Below, piece after piece: positions 1 through 6,301 of a stretch of 10,398 bases of DNA; position 1 is the stretch's first letter; every line of letters begins with the position of its first letter. A program made the position numbers and the translations under genes. The notes under the pieces were generated by a model that saw only the letters and a program-made list of their open reading frames with translations, was not told the DNA's origin and made no database searches. This stretch comes from VGBK01 sp964354255 (GTDB lineage: Bacteria > Actinomycetota > Acidimicrobiia > Spongiisociales > UBA11373), in the NCBI GenBank assembly GCA_964354255.1, contig CAYGYX010000065.1:1-10398 (forward strand). The letters run 5' to 3'.

Positions 1-132
1 GGAAGCCCTCACCCCCCTCCCTCTCCCGCTGGGGCGGGCGCCAAGGAAGCCCTCACCCCCCGCCCTCTCCCGCTGGCGCGGGCGCCAAGGAAGCCCTCAC
101 CCCCCGCCCTCTCCCGCCGGGGCGGGAGAGGG
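1..132. repeat. 44-bp tandem repeat, three copies
   Basis: Three head-to-tail copies of a 44-base unit lie at 1-44, 45-88 and 89-132. Each begins GGAAGCCCTCACCCCCC and continues with a CCCTCTCCCGC block. Copies 1 and 2 differ at only two positions; copy 3 diverges in its last third, where GGCGGGAGAGGG replaces the GGCGCCAA ending. The array is cut by the window edge, so further copies may lie upstream. The unit resembles dispersed intergenic CCCTCTCCC/GGGAGAGGG repeats seen in many GC-rich genomes. There are no unique spacers, so it is not a CRISPR array. Confidence 0.85.
107..132. terminator. perfect inverted repeat, terminator-like hairpin
   Basis: CCCTCTCCCGCC (107-118) is followed after GG by its exact reverse complement GGCGGGAGAGGG (121-132), a 12-bp stem formed within the third tandem-repeat copy. 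A second small stem, GCCGG/CCGGC, follows at about 134-148. There is no U-tract, which is common in high-GC actinobacteria. It probably ends transcription from a gene left of the window; a dispersed repeat without terminator function is the alternative. Confidence 0.4.
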
Positions 133-225
133 AGCCGGCTTCGCCGGCCCACCAGACCACCGGCGCACGCCCACCCCCTTGGTATCGTTCCGGCGCCGGA
201 CCAGCCCCGCCGCCCCTGAGGAGCC

Positions 226-1653
226 ATGCTCTTCCCGACCGTCCAGTTCGCCATCTTCTTCGTGGTGGTGTTCTTGGGGAACTGGCTGCTCATGCAGCAC
301 CCCAGGCCCTGGCGCTGGTTCATCCTGGCGGCGAGCTACTTCTTCTACGGGTTCTGGGACTGGCGCTTCACCGGCCTGCTCGCCGGGGCCACGATCGTCA
401 ATCAGTTCTGCGCCGTGCGGATCCATGCCGCCCGTTCCCCGTCGGCCCGACGCTGGTTCCTCGCCGGCGCGCTCGTGGCCGACCTCGGGGTCCTCGGGTT
501 CTTCAAGTACTACGGATTCTTGGTCACTTCGGTGGTTTCCGTCCTCGAGGCGGTCGGCCTCAAGCCCAGCGTGCCGCTGCTCGAGGTCGTGCTCCCCATC
601 GGCATCTCGTTCTTCACCTTCCAGGCGATGTCGTACGTCATCGACGTGTACCGGGAGAAGATCCGGCCGGCCCGCTGGCTCGACTTCGCGGTGTACCAGT
701 CGTTCTTCCCGCACCTGGTCGCCGGCCCCATCGTGCGGGGCAGTGAGTTCCTCCCCCAGTTGCACCCACCGCGGGACCCGCGCCGCCTCGACTCGGGGCG
801 AGCCTTCTACCTGATCTTCATCGGCCTGGCCAAGAAGATCGTCATCGCCGACTTCCTCGCCTCGCACATCGTCGACCAGGTGTTCGCCTCCCCCGGCCTG
901 CACTCTGGGCCCGAGGCGCTCTTCGCCGTCTACGCGTACGCGGTTCAGATCTACGCCGACTTCAGCGCCTACTCCGACATGGCAATCGGCCTGGCGCTGC
1001 TGCTCGGGTTCCGCTTCCCCGAGAACTTCAACTCCCCCTACACCGCACTGAGCATCACCGACTTCTGGCGGCGCTGGCACATGACCCTGTCCCGGTGGCT
1101 GCGCGACTACTTGTACGTCCCTCTGGGCGGCAACCAGCGGGGCCGCCTGCTCACCTACCGCAACCTGATGCTGACCATGCTGCTCGGCGGCCTATGGCAC
1201 GGGGCCGCCTGGCGCTTCGTGGTCTGGGGCGGCCTGCACGGGGCCTGGCTGGCCGTGGAGCGGGCCGTGGTCCAGCGGCGCCGCGCCCAGGGCATCGCCC
1301 CCCTCCCCGACACCATCTGGCTCCGGGCCCTCAAGCGGCTGGGTACCTTCCACCTGGTCTGCCTGGCCTGGGTCTTCTTTCGAGCCGATACCCTCGACGG
1401 CGCCCTCGAGTTGCTCGGCCGGCTCTTCACCGGCTGGGGGGGCGCCACCACCCTCCTCACCCCGGCGGTACTGGTGGCCATCGCCATCGGCATCGGCGCC
1501 CAGTACGTGCCCCGCCCCGCCATGGAACGCGGCCTCGCCGTCTTCAGCCGGCTGCGCCCGGCGCTGCAGGGCGTGGCGCTCGCTTTCACCCTCATGCTCA
1601 TCGACGCCCTCGGGCCCGAGGGCGTCGCCGCCTTCATCTACTTCCAGTTCTGA
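226..1653 (+). CDS. MBOAT family O-acyltransferase (AlgI/PatA-like)
   Basis: This 475-residue polytopic membrane protein matches the length and layout of the AlgI/DltB/PatA branch of the membrane-bound O-acyltransferases. These move an acyl group, usually acetyl, across the membrane to modify a surface polysaccharide, alginate-like polymer or peptidoglycan. The N-terminus MLFPTVQFAIFFVVVF is typical of the branch. Family landmarks visible are ENFNSPY (from about residue 266), WRRWH (281-285) and GLWHGAAW with the predicted catalytic histidine at residue 325. The ATG at 226 is supported by GAGGAG a few bases upstream. A TATCGT -10-like box (183-188) and a 12-bp palindrome, TCCGGCGCCGGA (189-200), lie in the leader; both are suggestive only. 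The stop overlaps the start of the SGNH gene by one base, implying translational coupling. The acceptor polymer cannot be told from sequence. Confidence 0.93.
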   Translation: MLFPTVQFAIFFVVVFLGNWLLMQHPRPWRWFILAASYFFYGFWDWRFTGLLAGATIVNQFCAVRIHAARSPSARRWFLAGALVADLGVLGFFKYYGFLVTSVVSVLEAVGLKPSVPLLEVVLPIGISFFTFQAMSYVIDVYREKIRPARWLDFAVYQSFFPHLVAGPIVRGSEFLPQLHPPRDPRRLDSGRAFYLIFIGLAKKIVIADFLASHIVDQVFASPGLHSGPEALFAVYAYAVQIYADFSAYSDMAIGLALLLGFRFPENFNSPYTALSITDFWRRWHMTLSRWLRDYLYVPLGGNQRGRLLTYRNLMLTMLLGGLWHGAAWRFVVWGGLHGAWLAVERAVVQRRRAQGIAPLPDTIWLRALKRLGTFHLVCLAWVFFRADTLDGALELLGRLFTGWGGATTLLTPAVLVAIAIGIGAQYVPRPAMERGLAVFSRLRPALQGVALAFTLMLIDALGPEGVAAFIYFQF

Positions 1654-2705
1654 TGCCCCAGCCACCCAAACAAACGCTCATCGAAGGCCGCCGGCTCTGG
1701 GCGGCGGGCCACGTGCTGGTCACCGGCCTGGTCTGCCTCGGCCTGGCCACCTTCCTCAACGCCGCCTCCCTGCTGCGCACGGCAGAGCGCCAGCCCCTGG
1801 GCGTCACCCGCACGGTGGCGGTGGGGATCATGAACCCCCTGGCCGACATGAGCGGCGTGCTCCTCCTGGACCGGCCCCGGGCGCTGGTGGACCAGGCGCT
1901 GGGGCGTTCCACCCCGGCCCCCGACGGGCCGGTGGTGGCAGCCGATCCGGTAGTGATCCACCCGGAGGGCTGGGATCCCACCTCGACCACCTCCACCGCA
2001 CCCGACGACTCCGGCAGCACGACCACTACCGCCGCGCCGGCCGACCTCCGCGGAATCACCGCCGAGGAGCCGATGAAGCTGTGGATCATCGGTGACTCCT
2101 TCGTGGAGCTGTTCGGCCCCGCCCTGGAGAACGACTCCGCCGATACCGGCGTCATGGAGACCGAGGTGGACTTTCGTTTCATCTCCGGCCTGGTGCGCTC
2201 CGACTACTTCGACTGGCCGGCCCACATCACCCAGCGCCTGCCCGAGGTTCGGCCCGACGCGGTGGTGGTCATGTTCGGGGGCAACGACGGACAGCCCCTC
2301 ACCTGGCAGGGCACGGAGCTGCAGCCCGACACCCCGGAGTGGCTCGAGGTCTATCACGGGCTGGTGGGCGAGGCCATGGACGTGCTGCTCACCGGCACTA
2401 CCCGCGTGTACTGGGTGGGGCTGCCCATCATGCGCGACGACCGCTTCACGCAGCGGGTAATCGGCTTCAACCGGGTGTACGAGGAGGAGGCGGCCGAGCG
2501 GCCCGGCGTCGCCTACGTGAACATCTTCGACCTGTTCAAGGACGAGAACGGCGAGTACTCCACCTACCTGCGCACCGACTCGGGCGACCTGCTCGACATG
2601 CGCATGGACGACGGCGCCCACTTCTCCTGGAACGGCGCCTACCGGCTCAGCGGGTTCGTCCTCGAGGCCATCGCCGCCGATTGGGGTTTCACCGACCGCC
2701 TCTAG
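1653..2705 (+). CDS. membrane-anchored SGNH hydrolase-like protein (DUF459-like), partner of MBOAT
   Basis: This 350-residue protein has one N-terminal membrane segment (about residues 18-38), a low-complexity linker rich in Thr, Ser, Ala and Pro (about 85-135), and an extracytoplasmic SGNH/GDSL-fold domain. The catalytic blocks are visible: IIGDSF with Ser149, FGGND with Asn211, and DGAHFS with Asp320 and His323, so the Ser-Asp-His set is complete. The domain most resembles DUF459, a group found beside polysaccharide or peptidoglycan acylation genes. With the MBOAT protein just upstream it probably forms a two-component O-acyltransferase: the MBOAT exports the acyl group and the SGNH domain places it on, or removes it from, the polymer outside the cell. 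The start is the ATG of a TGATG overlap with the MBOAT stop. The reading frame stays open to about 1095, but that part runs through MBOAT coding sequence in another frame. Confidence 0.88.
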   Translation: MPQPPKQTLIEGRRLWAAGHVLVTGLVCLGLATFLNAASLLRTAERQPLGVTRTVAVGIMNPLADMSGVLLLDRPRALVDQALGRSTPAPDGPVVAADPVVIHPEGWDPTSTTSTAPDDSGSTTTTAAPADLRGITAEEPMKLWIIGDSFVELFGPALENDSADTGVMETEVDFRFISGLVRSDYFDWPAHITQRLPEVRPDAVVVMFGGNDGQPLTWQGTELQPDTPEWLEVYHGLVGEAMDVLLTGTTRVYWVGLPIMRDDRFTQRVIGFNRVYEEEAAERPGVAYVNIFDLFKDENGEYSTYLRTDSGDLLDMRMDDGAHFSWNGAYRLSGFVLEAIAADWGFTDRL

Positions 2706-2721
2706 AGGGCATGCTTAGGGC

Positions 2722-3408
2722 ATGTGGCCGGCCGACACGGACGCGCTGATCGCTCTCCAGGGCTCCCTGACAGCGCTGCCCATGCCGGAGCTCTCCTTCG
2801 ACCCCGCCGCTCCGATCGGCGGGTGCTTCTGCTGCTTCGCCCGGGGAGGTACCGGCCCCGGCGCCGCCGGCGACCCCGCCTGGGCGGCGGCAGCCCTCAC
2901 CCGGCGGGGGCACCGGCAGGCCAGCGTCACCCTTTGCGGAGAGGCCGGCGCGCCCTACCTGCCCGGCCTGCTGGCGCTTCGGGAAGGGGCGCTGCTGGAG
3001 GCCGCGGTGCGCGCCCTCCCCTCTCCGCCCGCCGTGCTGCTGATCGACGGCACCGGACGGGACCACCCGCGCCGCGCCGGCCTGGCCCTGCACCTGGGAG
3101 CGGCCCTGGGGCTGCCGACGGCGGGGGTGACCCACCGGCCGCTGCTGGCCGCCGGGGATTGGCCTGCTGAGGAGCGAGGGGCGGTTTCCCCTCTGCTGCT
3201 CGACGGGGAACTGGTCGGCTATTGGCTGCGCACCCGGGCGGGAGCCCGCCCCCTGGCGGTCCACGCCGCCTGGGGCACCGACCCCGGCCTGGCGGTGGAC
3301 GTCGTCCTGGCCGCCACCCGGCACGCCCGCACTCCCGAGCCGTTGCGGGCGGCCCGGCGAGCGGCCCGGCGCGCCCGCGCCGCCGCCCCGGCGAGCCATC
3401 CCCGCTGA
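2722..3408 (+). CDS. endonuclease V-like protein lacking the first catalytic Asp
   Basis: This 228-residue protein has the endonuclease V (Nfi) fold signature: PYLPGLLALREG (from residue 78, Glu88), LLIDGTGRDHPRRAG (from 106, Asp109 and His115) and LPTAGV (131-136). The family cleaves DNA or RNA next to deoxyinosine or inosine. The first metal ligand, the Asp in the usual AGxDVxF strand, is replaced: here the strand reads IGGCFCCF with Phe36 in that place. The conserved lysine after the GVAK motif is His138, and the histidine of the late GHR motif aligns with Trp184. Glu88 and Asp109 remain. A Gly/Pro/Ala-rich stretch follows the first strand (43-56). This may be a divergent actinobacterial branch that is inactive, or altered in metal use or substrate. 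An in-frame TAG at 2716 forces the start to 2722. It lies 16 bases after the SGNH gene with no terminator between, so co-transcription is likely. Confidence 0.85.
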   Translation: MWPADTDALIALQGSLTALPMPELSFDPAAPIGGCFCCFARGGTGPGAAGDPAWAAAALTRRGHRQASVTLCGEAGAPYLPGLLALREGALLEAAVRALPSPPAVLLIDGTGRDHPRRAGLALHLGAALGLPTAGVTHRPLLAAGDWPAEERGAVSPLLLDGELVGYWLRTRAGARPLAVHAAWGTDPGLAVDVVLAATRHARTPEPLRAARRAARRARAAAPASHPR

Positions 3409-3444
3409 GCCAACCCCCCGGAGGCCGGCCCCGCCCCGGCGGAC

Positions 3445-3463
3445 GGTGGGGCCGGGCCCCACC
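3445..3463. terminator. 9-bp-arm palindrome between two plus-strand genes
   Basis: GGTGGGGCC (3445-3453) and GGCCCCACC (3455-3463) are exact reverse complements around a single G. It lies 36 bases after the endonuclease V-like stop and 18 bases before the next ATG. It could end the upstream transcript or act as an operator; the tight centre means the RNA stem would open to a smaller one. A TACTGT -10-like box (3467-3472) just before the ATG at 3482 would fit a leaderless start, which favours separation of the two genes. Confidence 0.35.
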
Positions 3464-3481
3464 CGGTACTGTGCGGCCACC

Positions 3482-4204
3482 ATGAGCCCCAGTGGTTCCC
3501 TCGCCGCCAGGACGACTGAGGCCATCCTCACCACCCTCGGCGCGGCCGCCCTCGGCGGAGCCCTGGGCTTGCTGGGAGGGATGCCGCTCGCCATCGCCAC
3601 CAGCATCTCGGCCGGCGTCAACGGCGCCTTCGGCGGCTGGCGGCAGGTGCACGACTGGCGGACGGCCAGAGGGTGGTTCGCCTTCGTCGGCGACTCCACC
3701 TGGGGCCTGCTGGGGACCACCCTGGGCAACATGCTGAACCTGGTCAACCTGGCCCGGCCCCGCTCCGGCTACCGGGCCGACCTGAGCCGACGCCGGGACC
3801 GGCACCTGTTCGAGAAGGGGGTCCGGCTGAAGCGAGGCTTCGCCTTCACCCTCGGCAACGTGATCAGCAACGCCTCCACCGGCCGGGAGACCCTGGCCGA
3901 GGGGCAGCGTCGGCTCATCGACCGCCACGAGGACCTGCACATCTGGCAGAACCGCATCTTCGGGCCGCTCTACCCGGCGACCTACCTGGTCTGGTTCGTG
4001 ATCGGGGTGGTGGTGGGGGTGGCCACCTGGGTAGTCAAACGGGGAGAACCCAAGCTCACGCGCCTGGTGGAGACGGCCGCCTACTACGACAACCCCTTCG
4101 AGTACTGGGCCTACCAGCGGGACAACCACTGGGAGGACAACAGAGCCGATCCCTTGCTCAAGTGGCGCCGGCCCAAGTGGCGGAGGGAGAAGGAAGGCTC
4201 CTGA
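3482..4204 (+). CDS. putative membrane protein with HExxH zinc-metallopeptidase signature
   Basis: This 240-residue protein is not recognised as a named family. It starts with a Gly/Ala-rich hydrophobic stretch (about 15-50, glycine-zipper-like) and has a clear membrane segment at about 163-185. Directly before that segment is HEDLH (His149, Glu150, His153) in the context RHEDLHIWQ, an exact HExxH metal-binding motif. About 50 residues later comes NPFEYWAY (204-211), where Glu207 could be the third ligand, as in NPxExxA motifs of gluzincin-type peptidases. The C-terminus is charged (Arg, Lys, Trp). This suggests a membrane-embedded or membrane-tethered metallopeptidase, or a family keeping only its fold; the substrate is unknown. 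The ATG at 3482 is preferred over a GTG at 3446, which lies inside a palindrome. No clear Shine-Dalgarno precedes 3482, so a leaderless message is possible. Confidence 0.75.
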   Translation: MSPSGSLAARTTEAILTTLGAAALGGALGLLGGMPLAIATSISAGVNGAFGGWRQVHDWRTARGWFAFVGDSTWGLLGTTLGNMLNLVNLARPRSGYRADLSRRRDRHLFEKGVRLKRGFAFTLGNVISNASTGRETLAEGQRRLIDRHEDLHIWQNRIFGPLYPATYLVWFVIGVVVGVATWVVKRGEPKLTRLVETAAYYDNPFEYWAYQRDNHWEDNRADPLLKWRRPKWRREKEGS

Positions 4205-4264
4205 GGCAGACGCGGAGGCACCGGCCCCGCCGGGCGCCTCCCCGGCGTCACCGTCAGGCCCGAT

Positions 4265-4295
4265 GGGTCGGCCGGGGCAGGTCCCCGGCCGACCC
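4265..4295. terminator. bidirectional hairpin between convergent genes
   Basis: GGGTCGGCCGGGG (4265-4277) and CCCCGGCCGACCC (4283-4295) form a perfect 13-bp stem with a 5-base loop. It sits between the stop of the plus-strand gene at 4204 and the stop of the minus-strand gene at 4328, where a shared terminator is expected. It lacks a U-tract, as usual in GC-rich actinobacteria. Confidence 0.75.
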
Positions 4296-4327
4296 GTTCC
4301 CCTTGCGCCGGCCCGCGCCCGGGCGGC

Positions 4328-5485
4328 CTAGCAGCATCCCTCCGAAAGAACCGCCGGGAGCCTGATGCCCATCACGGTCGAGCCGTCGACGAGGGCGACC
4401 ATGTCCGCCGTGCCGTCGGCGTCTGCGTCGATCCACACCGCGGTGCCGCCGTACCCGTCGTCGGTGATGTCCAAGACCCGCGCGCCGTAGTTCGCCTGCA
4501 CGGCGGCCAGCGTGTCGCCGACGCGCATCCCGTCGAGGGTCACCGCATCGTCCCCGTCGTACACGTCGATCTCATCGACGACCGTCCCCTCGTGCGCGTA
4601 GATGTTCACCCCGAGCCCGGCGGCCGTCCCGAAGAGACAGCCGACGGCGCAGTTCTCTTCGAAGTCCCAGGTGAAACCGGAGGCTGCGCCGAGGCCGGTG
4701 ATCGGCATGCCCAGCTCGATGGGGCCCACCGCGTCGGCGGTGATGACCCAGGGCAGCGGCGGCGGCGGGCACTCGGCGGGGCTGCAGGGCTCGGAGTCGA
4801 GCAGCCAGCCGGCCACCCATCCCACCCCTCCCTCGTGCCGGATCTGCACCCAGGGGCGATCCCGATCGTCGAGGGCGGTGGCCCCGGTGCCCGGGATCCC
4901 CACCGCGTCGGCCGGGAGGGTGCCGATGATGTCGTAGGCGCCGCCCAGCCCGGTGCGGACGTTGGGCGTGTCGGTGCAGGCGTCCTCATTGACGCAGTAG
5001 CCGACGGCCGGGCCCACAATGCAGGCCCCGGGCGTGAGGAGCGTGGAGAACACCCAGCCGGTGGCCCCGTCGTAGGCGATCTCCCGCCACTCATCACCAT
5101 CCCCGTCGCGAACGGCCCAGCCCGTGGTGTGCACGCCGGCGGCGTCCTCGCCCAGGGTGCCAACCAGGCCCTGGTCGGAACCGGGACCGGAGCGCACGTT
5201 GACCTCCTCGCCGGGGGCGGAGCCGATGACGCAGGTGTCGGCCTCGGCCACGGCGTAGGCCCCCGGGGGCAGAGTCGTCGTGGTCGTGCTGCTGGTTGGG
5301 CCGCTGGTCGTACTGCTGGTCTCGCTGGCCGATGCGGTCGTCGACGTCGCCGCGCCCAGCTGCTCCTGGAGCTCCGCGATCTGCTGCTCCTGCTCGGCCA
5401 GGCGAGCCGCGGTGTCGTCATCGCCGCAGGCGGTGAGCACCAGCATCAGCCCGGCGGCCAGGACGGCCCGGGCCCTCAGTCTCAT
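4328..5485 (-). CDS. lipoprotein with two SH3b-like domains and a Ca-loop C-terminus
   Basis: This 385-residue protein has a lipoprotein signal peptide with lipobox LTAC (Cys20), a short coiled coil (about 26-43, Gln/Glu/Leu-rich) and a Thr/Ser linker (about 45-74). Two repeated domains follow, each with a bacterial SH3-like core: VNVRSGPG with GWVFSTLL (about 85-153) and PNVRTGLG with GWVAGWLL (about 164-232). SH3b domains often bind peptidoglycan or peptides. The last 140 residues form a separate domain opening with IELGMPITGLG and carrying DADADGTAD (353-361), a DxDxDGxxD calcium-binding loop. Conserved-looking cysteines, including a terminal GCC, may form disulfides. A GTG at 5491 is in frame, but GGGAGG ends 5 bases before the ATG at 5485, so that ATG is the start. 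Probably a cell-envelope protein; its partner is unknown. Confidence 0.87.
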   Translation of the reverse strand: MRLRARAVLAAGLMLVLTACGDDDTAARLAEQEQQIAELQEQLGAATSTTASASETSSTTSGPTSSTTTTTLPPGAYAVAEADTCVIGSAPGEEVNVRSGPGSDQGLVGTLGEDAAGVHTTGWAVRDGDGDEWREIAYDGATGWVFSTLLTPGACIVGPAVGYCVNEDACTDTPNVRTGLGGAYDIIGTLPADAVGIPGTGATALDDRDRPWVQIRHEGGVGWVAGWLLDSEPCSPAECPPPPLPWVITADAVGPIELGMPITGLGAASGFTWDFEENCAVGCLFGTAAGLGVNIYAHEGTVVDEIDVYDGDDAVTLDGMRVGDTLAAVQANYGARVLDITDDGYGGTAVWIDADADGTADMVALVDGSTVMGIRLPAVLSEGCC

Positions 5486-5530
5486 CGCCACCTCCCGCTG
5501 CCCAGGCTAGGCGACCGGAGGGAGGGCCGT

Positions 5531-5553
5531 CGGGTGGGACGGGGCCCCACCCG
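5531..5553 (-). terminator. hairpin downstream of the SRPBCC gene
   Basis: CGGGTGGG (5531-5538) and CCCACCCG (5546-5553) form a perfect 8-bp stem with a 7-base loop. It lies 9 bases past the SRPBCC stop and before the lipoprotein Shine-Dalgarno, so it may separate the two minus-strand genes or reduce read-through. No U-tract follows. Confidence 0.45.
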
Positions 5554-5562
5554 GAAAGCGCC

Positions 5563-5994
5563 TCAGGAGTTGAGGGCCTTGCCCAAACCGCCGACCGCCT
5601 TACGGCCGAGGCGGGCGAACAGCGGCCGCATGGGCAGGGCCAAGAAGCGCAGCGGCCCCTTCAGGGTGAAGTCCGCCCGGTAGGTCACCCGGGTGCCCCC
5701 ACCCTCCGTCTCCTCGAAACCTATGTCGTCCACCGCGTCCACGGTGGCGGCGGCTCCCCGCAGCACGATCCGGGTCGGCGGGACGTGCTCCACTACCTGG
5801 TAGGTCATGGGGACGACGCGCCCGGCGAAAGTGGCCCCCACCTCGTAGCGAGTCCCCACTCCCCCGTCACCGGCCACCCGCCGGGCCGAGGCGATCCCGG
5901 GATCCCACTCGGCCACTTTGGTGAAGTCGGCTACGTAGGCAAAGACCTCGGGACGGGGCCGGGGGGTGGCGATGGTCTCCTGGATGCTGATCAT
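5563..5994 (-). CDS. SRPBCC family protein (polyketide cyclase/dehydrase-like)
   Basis: This 143-residue protein has the START/SRPBCC helix-grip pattern: an initial strand followed by PRPEVFAYVADF, then KVAEWDPGI (the WDP motif early in many members), GTRYEV, PMTYQVVEHVPPTRIVLRG, and a final strand GGGTRVTYRADFTLKGPLRFL leading into the long C-terminal helix. Such proteins bind small hydrophobic ligands in a central cavity; many bacterial ones of this length have no known ligand. The ATG at 5994 is preceded by a GGGG run (5996-6000, TGGGGAC on the coding strand) acting as a modest ribosome-binding site. It may be co-transcribed with the downstream lipoprotein gene 77 bases away, although a hairpin lies between. 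Confidence 0.85.
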   Translation of the reverse strand: MISIQETIATPRPRPEVFAYVADFTKVAEWDPGIASARRVAGDGGVGTRYEVGATFAGRVVPMTYQVVEHVPPTRIVLRGAAATVDAVDDIGFEETEGGGTRVTYRADFTLKGPLRFLALPMRPLFARLGRKAVGGLGKALNS

Positions 5995-6288
5995 GTCCCC
6001 AGTGTGCAGCGTCGCAGCCGCCGTGCCAAACGGGGGAGGTGGCCATTTCCCCGCCGGCCGGCCCGACCGACTCGACTACGCCGGCCTAGGGCGACGGGGC
6101 ACACTCCGTGGACACCCCGCCGCGCACCAGTCCGACCGGCACTGCAACCAGCCTGGGGTTGCGTGGTGGGCCTGATGGGACAGCTCTCGAACTCCCAGCA
6201 CGCATCACGGGCACGTGACGATGCCACGGTCCCCATCATCCGCAGGGCCGCGGCTACGGCGCCGAAGTAGGGGACACAAGACCGTTCC
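5995..6288. other. intergenic region without a supported gene
   Basis: This stretch lies between divergent transcription units: the SRPBCC gene to the left and the decayed oxidoreductase with the terpene-synthase gene to the right. Open frames here have no recognisable domain or plausible start. It contains a GCCGGCCGGC palindrome near 6053-6062. It should hold the promoter of the SRPBCC gene, but no convincing -10/-35 pair was found. Confidence 0.4.
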
Positions 6289-6294
6289 TACACT
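6289..6294 (+). promoter_or_regulatory. TACACT -10 box for a leaderless start at 6302
   Basis: TACACT fits the TAnnnT consensus of actinobacterial housekeeping -10 elements and ends 7 bases before the ATG at 6302. This is close to the geometry of leaderless actinobacterial promoters. No Shine-Dalgarno lies before the ATG, which agrees. No good -35 was seen. If active, it would now drive a decayed reading frame and possibly the terpene-synthase gene behind it. Confidence 0.4.
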
Positions 6295-6301
6295 CCCCTC
6301 T

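Noticed and set aside
1..132. CRISPR array
   Set aside because: The repeats are directly head to tail without unique spacers, and no cas gene is nearby.
1095..1652. N-terminal extension of the SGNH gene
   Set aside because: The frame is open, but the sequence is an Arg/Pro/Gly-rich shadow of the MBOAT gene; the ATG at 1653 gives a proper membrane anchor and overlaps the MBOAT stop.
3446..3481. GTG start at 3446 for the HExxH protein
   Set aside because: It lies inside a perfect palindrome, has no ribosome-binding site at proper distance and adds residues unlike a membrane-protein start; the ATG at 3482 is better placed.
2927..4129. 400-codon minus-strand open frame
   Set aside because: Low-complexity Gly/Pro/Arg product opposite two supported plus-strand genes; no motif or plausible start site.
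5991..6239. 82-codon minus-strand frame upstream of the SRPBCC gene
   Set aside because: Cys/Arg-rich product without motif, overlapping the SRPBCC start region, with no ribosome-binding site.
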